Shown: one piece after another, positions 35,186 to 46,525 of the stretch
How the letters are laid out: every line of letters starts with the position of its first letter
How positions within the stretch are numbered: the first letter of the stretch is position 1
Assembly: GCA_964036315.1 (NCBI GenBank)
Contig: OZ038487.1
Coordinates: 59,517,842-59,581,841 of the forward strand
Reading direction: 5' to 3'
DNA from: Acanthosepion esculentum
Lineage: Eukaryota; Mollusca; Cephalopoda; Sepiida; Sepiidae
DNA: 64,000 nucleotides
Made by a program: the position numbers and the translations under genes
Notes under the pieces: model-generated
Seen by the model: only the letters and a program-made list of their open reading frames with translations
Told to the model about the DNA's origin: nothing
The model's database searches: none

Positions 35186-35939
35186 TTATGTTTTAAATGT
35201 TTCTTGTACATTTTTTTCATCTTTTATCATTTTTATTTCATTTTTTTTTCCTTTTCAGTCTGCACTTACTTATTCTTTCTTTGTTTTTAATTATACAGGC
35301 TGCAGGAGAAATGCCTCCGACATTTTAAAGCTTGACAAAATAAAAAAAACAAAAACAAAAAAAAACACTGTGACTGCTATTAAAAAATAGTTCACTTTTG
35401 TTTTTTAAAAAAAGGGTTACAATATTTATTCAATTATATTTTAAAATGACATCCTTAAAATGGAAGCCTCTATTCTTCATACAGTGTTGTAGAGGATTTC
35501 TCAACGTTTCTATCACCCGGAAGTTTGAGAGCTTTGTGGTCTTCCAAGTGGCTTACATTTAAGCGCTGAACTTGTGGTCCTGTTCAATCCTTAACCGTAT
35601 CAAGTTTCTATCCGGAACAGCATCATTCCAACGTAATATGAAATGAACACGAAAATATCTCTTACAGATTCACCCGGCTTAAACAAACGTTTCATCAATC
35701 CATGATGGCAACAGATGGTATCTGACAAAAATAATAAGACATTAGCTAGATGAAGGCACAATTGTCACCTGTCTAAGTTCACTGGCACCAATCAGGTAAC
35801 CGCCTAAAATATGGGAGATATTTCTGCCACATATTTTAATATTTCTATTAAAGAAAGAGACAGTGAAATTCGAAAGCGCATTGGGTTAGCAAAAGATTCT
35901 TTGTAAAAGCTAAGCATAGCACAAAAACAAGAAAATTTC
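35186..35939. other. Unassigned DNA with pyrimidine and A-rich stretches
   Basis: T-rich from 35,200 to 35,290 and A-rich near 35,340-35,370. The block 35,400-35,760 looks like aged single-copy or transposon DNA I cannot name. Confidence 0.35.
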
Positions 35940-36250
35940 GTTAGAAAAAAGAAAAGTTTGATGAAGTCTTATGTGACATATATCCTCTTATATGGCCGGT
36001 AATGCTAGACAATCTTCCTACATATGAGGAGAAAATAGGCCACAAGTATGTGGCTCTTTATATGGAGGCTGAGAATACCAGGAACGGGGTGAGTAAGCAT
36101 CGAGGAAGTCTTACATAAAAATGTAATTATAAAGAACACTTACGCCCAGATTTAAAAAAAAATGGTAGCTGATATTACTTGACGACAAAATGAGGAAATT
36201 GATGGAAGGTGAAAGGGACAGAGGAAGGCAGCGTATCACCTAGCTTACAA
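35940..36250 (+). pseudogene. LINE family B C-terminal relic
   Basis: Frame pieces KLMKSYVTYILLYGR, MWLFIWRLRIPGTG, VSIEEVLHKNVIIKN and GQRKAAYHL follow the order of the family-B tail, with stops. The 3' UTR copy follows at 36,388. Confidence 0.65.
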
Positions 36251-36387
36251 TGATTGATTCGTTTTCAACAGCTTTGCAGTTTATTTAAAGTCAGAATGTA
36301 TTTATAGATTGTAAGAATTGTTTTTGAGATAATAATACTTTAGCGATGAAAATCATAATAATTAACCAATGGCTGGACTATAAGACG

Positions 36388-36487
36388 AGGTGCATTCTTA
36401 CCTTTCCAAAATGTATTTACGCCTAAATGAATATAACGAACCCAACGAGAATTGGAATTCGGCCGTCCGACAAAAAATTATGAATCA
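36388..36487 (+). repeat. Direct repeat, copy 2 (LINE-B 3' UTR)
   Basis: Near-match of 35,086-35,185. Confidence 0.75.
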
Positions 36488-36514
36488 TTATCTATTTACA
36501 TCACGCGCATATCC

Positions 36515-36617
36515 AAGCTTACAACTGGCATTCCCGATCGGTCGCCCATCTAAGTACGTTGCTTAACTGTGGTGACAGCGCGGTAACGGATGTCTGAACG
36601 TGATGTGGCCGCAAGAC
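36515..36617 (-). repeat. 5S-rRNA-derived sequence
   Basis: Minus strand: GCGGCCACATCACGTTCAGA, CAGTTAAGCAACGTACTTAG, ATGGGCGACCGATCGGGAAT. The AAGCAACGT piece lost in the 25.9-kb copy is present here, and the C-box is slightly altered. No tRNA-like SINE follows. Confidence 0.7.
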
Positions 36618-36944
36618 GTCACCTTGCACTTTTCTGAATGAACAGCAGAAGGAATGGTGAGAAGAATGGCAAAATGGAAAGTATCTTCCATGAAATTACA
36701 TAGCACATAAAATAAGATTGCTTCTTCCAATCACCCTTTAAACAATTTTATATCTGTTCCAAGAATCAACATCACTTGAACTTTAATTCATTTACATTTT
36801 TAAAAGTGCCATCGTGCTTTAAAAATATTTGGCTAATTACCAAGAGTTTAATTCGTTTCCTTCTTTTTCTCCATTCTTTAAGTCTCGCTTTCTTTTTTTC
36901 TTTCCTTGATATGTTTGTTTTTTTCTTTTTTATTCCATATATAT
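36618..36944. other. Unassigned DNA
   Basis: Nothing recognised apart from a T-rich stretch. Confidence 0.4.

Positions 36945-37029
<85 letters not shown>
36945..37029. repeat. (AT)n, left flank of mariner-2
   Basis: Continues at 38,314-38,380 after the element. Confidence 0.95.
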
Positions 37030-37030
<1 letters not shown>

Positions 37031-37031
<1 letters not shown>

Positions 37032-38311
37032 GTCATCCCATAAGTTCTGTCCGAATTTTAAATTTTGTTAAAATGTTCGAAATTTAAAGAGTATTTTATA
37101 ATGTCTAATGGAGCTGAGCATTATTTTTATGTTTAGATGCATTTAAACTGATCAAATTTTATTTCAGAGAACAATAAAATTAAATTTAGTTTGATCAAAA
37201 ACTCTGCTAACATGGAAGTACCCAAGAATCATTTGAGGCACATAATCCTTTATGAGTTCAAGAAAGGAAACTCAGCAGCCGAAGCGGCGAGAAACATTCA
37301 TTCAGTTTATGGAGAGGAATGTGTGAATGAAAGAACTTGCAGAAGATGGTTTGCAAAATTCAGAGGTGGTGATTTCACCCTTGAAGATGAAGATCGATCC
37401 GGAAGTCCAGTTGAGTTTGATGAAAAGCTTCTTGAAGCAGCCCTTGAAGAAAATCCTGCTTTATCAGTTGAGGAATTGGCAGTGGTTCTCAGTTCAAACC
37501 ATACAACTCTTCATCGTCATCTTCAACAACTTGGAAAAGTTCCTAAACTTGGAAAATGGGTGCCTCGTGAATTGTCTGAAAACAACCTCAAATTCCGAGT
37601 TGACATCTGGTCTTCTCTCCATTCTCGCCAACTTGTTTCACCTTTTTTGGATAGACTTTTGACTGGCGAAGAAAAATGGATCTTTTATCGAAATGTTAAG
37701 CGTCGTAGACAGTGCCTTGGTAAAGGGAAAGGACCCCAGCCACAGCCGAGAAGGGAACTTCTTGGGCAAATGGTTCTTCTTTCAATCTGGTGGGATTGCC
37801 AAGGAATAATTCACTTTGAATTCTTACCACCTAATGCAACAATTAATGCTCAAATATACCGTCAGCAATTAGAGCGTTTGAAACAAGCTTTAAGGAAAAA
37901 AAGACCTGCTCTAGTGAATAGAAAACGGGTGATGTTTCATCAGGACAATGCGCGGCCACACACAGCAAGAATCACGTCATAAAAGGTCGAAGAACTTGGT
38001 TGGGAGAACATTCCTCATCCACCTTATTCTCCCGACCTTGCTCCTTCAGACTACCATTTGTTTCGTATATTACAGAATCATTTGGAAGAAACAGCTTTTG
38101 TAACACAGGAAGAGGTTAAAACTGACATTTGTAAGTTCTTCGAATCAAAGCCAAAAGACTTTTACAGTAATGGAATTAGTAAGCTGGTTAATAGATGGAA
38201 GGAAGTCATAGATAATCAGGGAAAATACATTGCTGATTGAATCTGTAATTAAATGTAACATTTGGTCACTTGTTTCAAAATTCAAATTTCTGACAGAACT
38301 TATGGGATGAC

Positions 38312-38312
<1 letters not shown>
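37031..38312 (+). mobile_element. mariner-2 element, nearly complete
   Basis: Terminal inverted repeats of about 22 bp begin GGTCATCCCATAAGTTCTGT at left. The right end is the complement, through GACAGAACTTATGGGATGACC. Size 1,282 bp is normal for mariner. It lies within a TA microsatellite: TA precedes the left end and TG (a mutated TA) follows the right one. Confidence 0.9.
37212..38240 (+). pseudogene. mariner transposase, one nonsense codon and D-to-E at first catalytic site
   Basis: From the ATG at 37,212 (MEVPKNHLRHIILYEFKKGN) to TGA at 38,238-38,240 the frame is 343 codons with a single in-frame TAA at 37,980-37,982. The first helix-turn-helix covers residues about 10-45, the second about 75-105, and the linker WVPRELSENNLKFR follows. 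The catalytic blocks are TGEEKWIFYRN, where the usual TGDEKW Asp is Glu, then MFHQDNARPHTAR (second Asp), then PPYSPDLAPSDYHLF (third Asp). The C-terminus [20 protein letters not shown] is intact. So it is nearly full length (about 342 aa is normal) but probably dead through the nonsense codon and the changed Asp. The ancestral TAA codon was probably CAA. Confidence 0.9.

Positions 38313-38313
<1 letters not shown>

Positions 38314-38384
<71 letters not shown>
38314..38384. repeat. (AT)n, right flank of mariner-2
   Basis: AT run resuming the array that flanks mariner-2. Confidence 0.95.
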
Positions 38385-38385
<1 letters not shown>

Positions 38386-38399
38386 CATGTTTCATTAAA

Positions 38400-38447
38400 T
38401 AATATAGATAAGTGTTGTATTAATGAAAAAATGCTGCCTAAATACAC

Positions 38448-38455
<8 letters not shown>
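38400..38455 (+). mobile_element. Penelope-like 3' end, tail to tail with the next
   Basis: ATTAATGAAAAAATGCTGCCTAAATACACACA then (AT)n, like 4,640-4,685. Confidence 0.6.

Positions 38456-38484
<29 letters not shown>
38456..38484. repeat. (AT)n between two Penelope 3' ends
   Basis: Short AT run bounded by CACACA and TGTGTA, the 3' ends of two opposite PLE copies. Confidence 0.9.
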
Positions 38485-38488
<4 letters not shown>

Positions 38489-38910
38489 GTATTTAGGCTG
38501 CAATCCTTCTTTCATACACAGAGAAGGTGCTTTTATTTAGTTTTTTGTATAGAATTTCTCATGAGATCTAATAACTTTTTTCTTTTCAGATGATAAATTA
38601 TATAAAAACTGTCCGAATGTTCTTTTGATCTGAGCGCTTTAGGCTATACATTTAGCCACTTTCAAGAAATAGTTTATCGTATGTGTGTTTTATAAAATGT
38701 TTTGATTTTTCAAATCACGGTCAAGATATTGTGTTCATGTTCAAAGTTAATATTATTAAGTGTTGTTTTTTTTGTTTTTATTAATGAGGCTTCATTATTT
38801 TTAGCCTATTTTTGCATGTAGATGATGCTATTATATTAGTGTTGTCAACAAGTATGTTACGAATAGTGTCCGGTAGGTCTCCATGAATATTTAAATGAGA
38901 TTGTCTGCCG
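38485..38910 (-). mobile_element. Penelope-like element copy, GIY-YIG C-terminus and 3' region
   Basis: Minus strand, from high to low coordinate: SHLNIHGDLPDTIRN, NTNIIASSTCKN, a frameshift in the KIMEALL helix, then NNINFEHEHN, and the 3' region with the hammerhead-like block (38,628-38,666). It matches 4,210-4,685 closely. The 5' side is cut where an AT array begins. Confidence 0.75.
38628..38666 (-). ncRNA. Hammerhead-like motif of Penelope copy 2
   Basis: Minus strand: CTTGAAAGT, GGCT, 8-nt loop, AGCC, TAAAGCGCTC. Stem II is kept but the GAAA box is now TAAA. Confidence 0.4.
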
Positions 38911-38921
38911 TATTCAATGAA

Positions 38922-38922
<1 letters not shown>

Positions 38923-39009
<87 letters not shown>
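38923..39009. repeat. (AT)n microsatellite
   Basis: AT run with one CTAT interruption. Confidence 0.95.
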
Positions 39010-39012
<3 letters not shown>

Positions 39013-39139
39013 CCTCTTTACCGAATACAGCGTTAAAAAGAATTGATCCTGGAATTTGAAGGGGCGTAATAACGGTTTTTCTTCGTAATATTTGTTAGAT
39101 TTACACTTTTTCTTTTACGGGGGGTGGGGTGGAAAGAAG

Positions 39140-39345
39140 GTTTGAAGAATTTAACACTCACAACATATATCGACGTCAAAAGTGACAAGGCGGTGGCAAA
39201 GGACCGCCTATTTGACAATCTTGTGTGAACAGGTAGCTGAATGGGTATAGGTGGCGGATGAAAAACGATGAAAGAAATAAGCTACAAAGGATATACAGAT
39301 CTGGAGAGTCATGGTCCCCCACGCCCTAAAGAGACAGAACACAGA
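39140..39345 (+). pseudogene. LINE family B C-terminal relic
   Basis: Order HSQHISTSKVTRRWQRTAY, LTILCEQVAEWV, then ATKDIQIWRVMVPHALKRQ, with stops. It is the kin of the 34.9-kb and 28.9-kb copies. Confidence 0.6.
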
Positions 39346-39349
39346 GAAA

Positions 39350-39525
39350 TATTGTTTTGCTGAAGCAATTTATTAATTTTCTTTCTTTCTTAATTCTTTC
39401 TTTTTTATCCCTTTATATTTTTCTTTCTTTTGTTTTCAAAATGTATTCATTCATTTTTTTCGACATTTTCCCTCCTTGCGTTTCTTCGTTGTTTCTTTCT
39501 TTAATCTTTCTTACCTGGTTTCCAT

Positions 39526-39585
<60 letters not shown>

Positions 39586-40370
39586 TCATTCATTTATTCA
39601 TTTTAACCTCTCTCAAACTTTTAAGGTTTCTTTCTTTCTTTCTTTCTTTTATTCATTTTAACCTCTCTCTCAAACTTCTTTTTTTAAGGTTTCTTTCTTT
39701 CTTTCTATCTTTCTTTCTTTCCTTCTTTCTTTCTTTCTTTGGTTCATTTTAACTTCTCTCTCAAACTTCTTTTTTTAAGGTTTCTTTCTTTCTTTCTATC
39801 TTTCTTTCTTTCTTTCTTTCTTTTATTCATTTTAACCTCTCTCTGAAACTTCTTTTTTTAAGTTTTCTTTCTTTCTTTCTATCTTTCTTTCTTTCTTTCT
39901 TTTATTCATTTTAACCTCTCTCTCAAACTTCTTTTTTTAAGGTTTCTTTATTTCTTTCTATCTTTCTTTCCTTCTTTCTTTCTTTCTTTGGTTCATTTTA
40001 ACCTCTCTCTCAAACTTCTTTTTTTAAGGTTTCTTTCTTTCTTTCTATCTTTCTTTCTTTCTTTCTTTCTTTTATTCATTTTAACCTCTCTCTCAAACTT
40101 CTTTTTTAAGGTTTCTTTCTTTCTTTCTATCTTTCTTTCTTTCTTTCTTTCTTTTATTCATTTTAACCTCTCTCTCAAACTTCTTTTTTTAAGGTTTCTT
40201 TCTTTCTTTCTATCTTTCTTTCTTTCTTTCTTTCTTTTATTCATTTTAACCTCTCTCTCAAACTTCTTTTTTTAAGGTTTCTTTCTTTCTTTCTATCTTT
40301 CTTTCTTTCTTTCTTTCTTTTATTCATTTTAACCTCTCTCTCAAACTTTTTTTTTTAAAGGTTTCATTCG
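39350..40370. repeat. Higher-order (TTTC)n repeat, about 82-90-bp units
   Basis: TTTC runs alternate with a block TTTTATTCATTTTAACCTCT then CTCAAACTT..TTTAAGG. The block recurs about ten times with starts near 39,595, 39,652, 39,743, 39,825, 39,905, 39,990, 40,073, 40,155, 40,239 and 40,322. Confidence 0.85.
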
Positions 40371-40959
40371 TAAATATATTCATTCATTTTCTTCTAAGAT
40401 GTTTAAGTCGCTTGGATGAACCAGAATGCGTCGAGATTTGGTGTTTTGCAACCCAGGCTTGGGCAAAAAATTAAAAAAAAATCTAGGCAAGCAGGGGAGA
40501 AAATTAAATAACTGACCTCCTTTTAGCATCGGCTGTTTGTGAAGCTGTAATGAAAATTTCGGTTATCGCTTACTCCAATTAATAATGGATTTCACTTTCG
40601 TCGAAATTTCAGAAATTATAAAAAGAAGTTGACTACTGATCACGTGTCGTAGGACAACACAAGACAAGAGAGTTCTTCTTTCTTTTGATCTCTTAATTCT
40701 TTCGTTCCAAATCTTTGAATTTATGAATTCTTCATTTCAATCTTTTATTTTTATTTTCTGTTTTTAATTCGTTTTTTTAGAGATTTTTACTTCATTGAAT
40801 ATTTTACTTATGCATTTGCAGTATCTTCCATTCCTCGTATTCTGTTCCAAAATTTCAAAATTTTACGATTCTCCTACTGAAAGCACTCACTTAGCAAATG
40901 TGTCAATATTTTGTTTCCTGTATTAACTTTGCAGTGACTGGTCAGTGTTGACCAATGCA
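40371..40959. other. Unassigned DNA
   Basis: No gene recognised. Confidence 0.4.
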
Positions 40960-41700
40960 TCGCATTTAGCTTTTTTTCTTTCTTTCAATAATCATCATCA
41001 CTCACCATTTTTTTTCTCTCTTCCTCTTCTACCGATTATTTCTCCTTCTCTACTTCGGCTTGTTTCCTTACCCATCCCTCCCTCCTTATTTATCCGTAAC
41101 TTCTTTTCTTTCCTTTCCCTCTTCGTCTAATTATTAGGCTCTTCGATTTTTAACTATACCTCCACCTCCTCCTTATCTTTCATCTCTTCCTGCTGCTTTT
41201 TCTTCACTGCGATATTTGTTTAATTGCTCTACTCTTCCTCCTCCACATCCACCTTCAGTTCTGCCAACTCTTCCTTACACTTTATCTGTTACCCCTCCTT
41301 CTCCTATTCTTCTTCACTTCTTTTTCTACTTCTGAAGCTGCAGCCACCACATCTTCTTCCTCTTCCTTCCCAAGTTCTACCAACTCTTTCTTACACTTTA
41401 CATTCTTCTTCTTCTTCTTCTTCTTCTTCTTCTTCTTCTTCTTCTTCTTCTTCTTCTTTACGCTTTTCACCATAATCCATATTTCTACCCCTCATCTTAT
41501 ATTTTATCTACTCCTGTTGTTAATTCTTCCCTTCAACAGTTGCTTCCTTGCTCGCCACTCCTTTTCCTAGTTTTAAAGCCGCCGTCACCACCACTACATC
41601 CTCCTCCTCCTCCTCCTCCACCTCCTCTTCCTGCGCCTTCTTTAACACGTTTTTCTCTTCTCCGCCCACTCAAAATTTGAATTCCTCACTAAATCCCCCA
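40960..41700. repeat. Pyrimidine-rich tract with (CTT)n
   Basis: C/T-rich with TTC run at 41,405-41,458 and a CTC run near 41,598. Confidence 0.85.
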
Positions 41701-42204
41701 CCTCCTATTGTTCGGGTTGTGCTCCGCTACAACAACTCGTTGCCCCTTCGCTCTGTTTATTTCCACGCTCCAATGAACCCTTAAACCAAGGTTGATAACC
41801 ACACGCTTGACTGCGCACTGATATACCCAAACACGGCTCTGACGGAAAACAACGATAAATAAAGGTCGTGTACACGTAGACGCACACATAAAGAGACGCG
41901 TAAGTTAAACCTTTTACGTCAGCGGATGCGTAGACCGGCCGATAACGCATTTATTTACTGATCAATTATTTAGCACCCTCTTCTCCGCGCAGGATAATCT
42001 AGTTTTTCCTTGCTTGTAAACAAAGTTGTCACTGTTATATAGGTAGTTCCTATGAAGAAGTGAAAATATCCTTTCAAAAAGATTTTCTTTTTCTAAAGAT
42101 GTTTCTTGTCTGTGTCATTCTCTTATATTATTGCATCCTCATTTTGCTTATCTTACTGAATTACCGTGTATCCGACACGGAACCGTCATATAGCTACACA
42201 AGAA
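41701..42204. other. Unassigned DNA
   Basis: Two short minus-strand frames without domain motifs. Nothing else recognised. Confidence 0.4.
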
Positions 42205-42420
42205 CCGTCAATTTAGCTACAAACGAGCGTCTTGATTAGCAGGCAATATGACGCTTCCGTGTAAGATATAGGTTCGATTCCTGTCGGAGGACACAGATTT
42301 TCTATGAAAATTTCTTGGACATTCAGGCCGGTAAATGTTGTTAATACTATTTATTATAAGCAGAGCATTTACTTCATTATTTGTATCTATAAAGATAACG
42401 CATAAACAGAAAATGACTTA
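42205..42420 (+). repeat. tRNA-derived SINE, family B
   Basis: A box TAGCAGGCAATATG and a perfect B box GGTTCGATTCC at 42,270-42,280. The tail TTCTTGGACATTCAGGCCGG then CAGAGCATTTACTT and ATAAACAGAAAAT is shared with 51,990, 52,285 (inverted) and 52,570. Confidence 0.75.
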
Positions 42421-42422
42421 AG

Positions 42423-42423
42423 A

Positions 42424-42479
<56 letters not shown>

Positions 42480-42510
42480 TATGCGTGTGTGTTTGTGTGT
42501 GTGTGTGCAA
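42423..42510. repeat. (AT)n/(AC)n/(TG)n compound microsatellite
   Basis: AT run, then ACACAC, then GTGTGT. Confidence 0.9.
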
Positions 42511-43039
42511 ATATGTAGAAAAGTAGGAAAGAACACGTTAGGTGAATAATGTGTGGTTCTTTAGTATTTTTGTTTTTATTTTTAGAAAACAGTGCTCCAT
42601 ACAGAAGTAGAGCTTAAATTATAATTATTTTTTGAAAAATATGATTCTTTTGCTACATAAGAGTTCTCATGTTTCAAAAACAAGAGCCAAAGACCTCAAT
42701 ATAATTATTGAAAAAAAATTGAATTAAATTATCAAGCCCTGTTTCATCCTCAAGTGAAAATCCCGGAATAACCAATCTTCAGATTTATGCATCGTTATAA
42801 GCATGTTCATTCGCAAAATTAATTACTATGGAAACCGCTGGAGCGACCATTTTGATAAGGTGCAGAAGAGTTAATTTGTATCCACATATCAGTCACCTTC
42901 GGAAAGAGGTCAAAAGAAAGAAAGAGGGCCGGGGTGTCCATTTCAAAGCGAATGGTGCCATTCATGTACGCACATCGTCTGGTCAGTCACAACAACAGTG
43001 TGTTGTATCTCGTGTTTTCGTGATAACAGAAGGAAATAA
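42511..43039. other. Unassigned DNA
   Basis: Nothing recognised. Confidence 0.4.
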
Positions 43040-43640
43040 ACAAGGAAAAGAGTAATCAGGAGGGCAGTAGATATTGATGGACATGGGATTTGCAGTTTTG
43101 GATGGAAAGCATGGAACCAGAAGGGAGTTCCACAAACGAAAAGTGCGAGAAAAGAAACTGTTACCATAGAACTTACGGCTACATCTAGCCAGCTCAACTG
43201 TAAGTTGATGAGAAATTGGCACCAGTTTATTACTGCGCGTAAATTAAAACAATTCTAGGTACTGTAGCGTAGAGCTCATCCGAACAATTACCATGAAAGT
43301 ATTTATAGAAAACGCAAAGAGAAGCAATTTTACAGAGGTCGGAAAGTAGCTGAAGCCGAGACGCCAGCTCAGGACCAATAATATTGCTGATTTTTCTTTA
43401 GATTACTAAATATATAGCAGGGGTAACGGATCATATGTAGTAGCAATATTCTAAGCATGGATGAATTGTACACGTGTTGATACATGGAGCAGAGAAAATT
43501 GTCTAGCACGACACAGGGAAACAACTTTCTTAGCAGCCGACCTAGGAATGTATTCAATATAGTCTCTCTACATCATGTCAACCGAAATGCAGCGGGTCAC
43601 GCTCCTGGAGGTTAGCATCAATCAAGCTGATGGAAGACGA
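43040..43640 (-). pseudogene. LINE family A relic (RT C-terminus)
   Basis: Minus-strand pieces in order: DYIEYIPRSAAKKVVSLCRA, LCRARQFSLL, CVFYKYFHGNCSDELYATVP, then LTVELARCSRKFYGNSFFSR and TFRLWNSLLVPCFPS. These are the conserved order of family A, with several stops. Confidence 0.75.
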
Positions 43641-44384
43641 AGAAGTTTATCTCAGAAGCTTTTTTTTAGTTTTGTCGAAGATCACAAGTAGGGAACAACC
43701 ATTAAAGGTGAATATTATTAATGACTTTAATTGCATAAACACTTCTTGGGATCTCCTCTTCATCGTCTTTGCTCTAAAATTGCTGCCTAACATCGTAGAT
43801 TTCATTATCGCTTGTATTTTACCTGACTCACATTACATAATAAATATTGTTTACGGGATAGACAATTCAAGTATATGTAAGAATATCTACTAACCTATCC
43901 CCTTACAATTCCTTCTTTATCGCAAATGCGTCACAGAATGAACACTCCTTGAGATTTTTTAATTAGAATAAAAAAAAGACTTCAAGTCTGCCTCTCATAC
44001 TTGGGTATCAGCAAATACACAGGTTAATTATCTGCGCGCTTTTATTTAAAAGTAAAATGTTGGTGTTTTTTTTTTGTTACTATCGCTTTTCTGGTTGTTG
44101 CTATCGGCAGGAGCTGGCATGCAGAGATCCAAGAATAACGACATTAACATTGAATAGAGAGGTGAACGCACAATTAAGCGCTTTTCTTCATTTCAGATTA
44201 AGTGATGCTCCTGTAAAATATTTCTCCTAATCACTTCCTTCGAGTTGTGTGCCCCCTGGGCCAAAATTAGGAGTTAAAACGAGTGGCAAAGGGAAAAGAA
44301 GACAAGGAAGATGCAACGACAAAAATTGTAGACGGATTTGAAGTGATATAACCTCAAAATGAACGAGGGATAATTTTTTTAATC
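43641..44384. other. Unassigned DNA
   Basis: An 87-codon plus frame at 43,630-43,893 has no known motif. Confidence 0.4.
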
Positions 44385-45430
44385 ATTACCACCCCAAGCA
44401 AGACGGAAATGCCACTAGTATGCCAGGCTAACAGAGAGTGAAAATGAGAAAAATGTTATGGGGGGGGGTGAGGAAATGATAAAAGATAAACGGGACACTA
44501 GACGATAGAAGATGGCGATTGATGTTACATTTAAATTTTTGAATATTGTAATTATCAGGGAAGCAAGTAGACAGAAGGGACTTCCACAGGTGGGAAGTGC
44601 GATAAAAGAAACTGTTGGAATAGAAGTGGAAGTTGCATTTAACTATTTCAAGAAAAGTTTGAGACCTAGATGCCAGTCTAGTAGCACGCTTACATTCGTG
44701 TAGTCAGAGCACCAGGGAAAATGCTCCACAGAGCAGTTGTCGTGAAAATATTTGTAGAAAGGAAGCCACGTCATGTGTGAGAAATTGACTGAAATCGAAA
44801 TGCCAAGACAGGATTGATCACATTGCAGATCCTTCTTTGGATTTTGTCAAGAAGCTCGAGATGAAGAGCAGGAGCACCCGAGAAGATATGGCAACACTAT
44901 CCAATGCACGGACGAATAGTAGATTTGGAAATGTGCAAGATGAACACTGACGAGAAAATTCTTCTGGCACGATATAGTAATCCAACTTTCCTTTCAGTTG
45001 ATGCAGCTATTGTGTCGATGTAGTCGTTCCACTTGATGTAAGTTGAAAACGTGAGACGAAGAAGACGCAATGTTTTTCTCTCCAGGAGTCTAGCATCAGC
45101 CATACTGATGGCGGGCAGGAAAGTTTCTCTATGGTGGTTTAATGTTAGCAGTTTCGTTTTGTAAAAAATTACAAGCCACTTCCTGCCCAAGTTAACCACT
45201 GATTAGAGGTCCTTTTCAAGAGCAGCGGTCAGGTCAACTTTGTCAGCTCTGTCGGATTTGCTATTGAAACAGGAGTAAATGTTAGTGTCATCTGCATAAA
45301 TGCCTACTTGAGAACTGATGAGATCAGGAAGATCATTGATGAAGATTAGAAACAGCGTATGGCCCAGGGCAGAATCTTGGGAGACACCCGCTTTCCTGTG
45401 AAAGGATCTGGAAGCGAGCCCGCTCAACAC
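44385..45430 (-). pseudogene. LINE family A relic with reverse transcriptase palm
   Basis: Minus-strand frame from 45,430 reads [34 protein letters not shown] and [12 protein letters not shown], with the YADD catalytic box of reverse transcriptase. After one TAA stop at about 45,200 the same frame continues SVVNLGRKWLVIFYKTKLL, KTLRLLRLTFSTYIKWNDYI, and ISKSTIRPC to 44,897. Downstream in other frames KIQRRICNVINPVLAF and the family-A 3' end (CTTGCTTGGGGTGG..CACTAG) follow. It is the only place in the window where the palm is visible. The endonuclease is lost by 5' truncation. Confidence 0.85.
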
Positions 45431-45463
45431 AACTTTTATTTACCGATTTGCGGAAACTGAGTG

Positions 45464-45980
45464 GCTATCCATTGCTCAAACCTAGCCGCTATCAATTGCT
45501 CGGCTCTCCAATTCCTCACTCCAAGCCGCTATCCATTGCTCGGCTCTCCGATTCCACAAACTGAGCGGCTATCCATTGCTCGGCTCACCGATTCCTCATT
45601 CCGAGTCGCTATCCATTGCTCGGCTCTCCGATTCCTCAAACGTAGCCGCTATCCATTGCTCGGCTCTCAGCTTCCTCAAATTAGCCGCTATCCATTGCTC
45701 AGGTCTCCGATTCCTCAATCCGAACCACTATCCATTACTCGGCTCTCGGATTCCTAAAACGGAGGCCCTATCCATTGCTCGGTTCTCCGATTCCTAAAAT
45801 GCAGTCGCTATTCATTGCTCGGCTCTCCGATTCCTCAGTCCGAACCGCAATCTAATGCTTGGCTCTCCGATTCCTAAAACGGAGCCGCTATCCATTGCTC
45901 GGGTCTAAGATTCATCAATCCGAATCGCTATCCATTGCTCGATTCTCCGATTCCTAAAACGGAGCCGCTATCCATTACTC
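45464..45980. repeat. Minisatellite, 40-bp unit, about 13 copies
   Basis: Unit starts GCTATCCATTGCTCGGCTCT and ends near CCGATTCCT..CGAGCC. Starts occur at 45,488, 45,528, 45,568, 45,608, 45,648, 45,687, 45,727, 45,767, 45,807, 45,847, 45,887, 45,927 and 45,967. A partial copy precedes at 45,464. It begins 34 bp beyond the upstream end of the LINE frame. The plus-strand frames across it are repeats of the unit. Confidence 0.9.
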
Positions 45981-46239
45981 CACCGCGTCTCCCATTACCA
46001 TTATCATAAGATAAAATGGCAAGAGTCATTGCAATTCAATCCCAACACGAATGCCAGATAATGAAGAAAACCATAACGTGAGTAGCACTGACTGCTCTGT
46101 CGAGGAATGCCGAATGTTTCCTCATAAGGAAGAAGCTAATATTAGCATTACCTTTTGAGACTCGGAGGACAGATACTACATTTTGGTGTATCAAAGAATA
46201 GTAGTCTTCATTCTATAGTTCCAAGAGATCAGGCATTTT
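45981..46239. other. Unassigned DNA
   Basis: Nothing recognised. Confidence 0.4.
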
Positions 46240-46525
46240 TAGCTAGGACATTTCAAATGTAAAGAGACCGTTCCATTACAGAGAGCACTTTTCCAAGAAA
46301 TTCTATTTTTATAGAACTCACTACCACGGTGATGCTTCTTTGATTATTACAATCTTAACCTCTTTAATATTTACTGCAGTCGTTATCTATCCTCCTCACC
46401 CTGACAATCTTCACTTCCTACCACCTCCTCTTTCGTTCATGCTACATAGTCATCATAAGCATTTTAACAGTACCTCTCTACCTAGCGGGTCTTCGAGACT
46501 TGCATTGAATAAAGTTGCCAAAGTT
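46240..46525 (+). pseudogene. LINE family A relic (C-terminus and 3' end)
   Basis: Frame piece NSLPR, stop, CFFDYYNLNLF then CSRYLSSSP corresponds to NSLP..CFP..YNL. The 3' end CTAGCGGGTCTTCGAGACTT..ATTGAATAAAG resembles that at 14.9 kb. Confidence 0.6.

Noticed and set aside
39140..39345. CRISPR-like or phage features
   Set aside because: No spaced direct repeats with unique spacers anywhere. The window is clearly eukaryotic repeat DNA.
45461..45797. Two overlapping plus frames with repeated peptide motifs
   Set aside because: A 40-bp unit is not a multiple of three, so the frames shift with each unit. They reflect the minisatellite.
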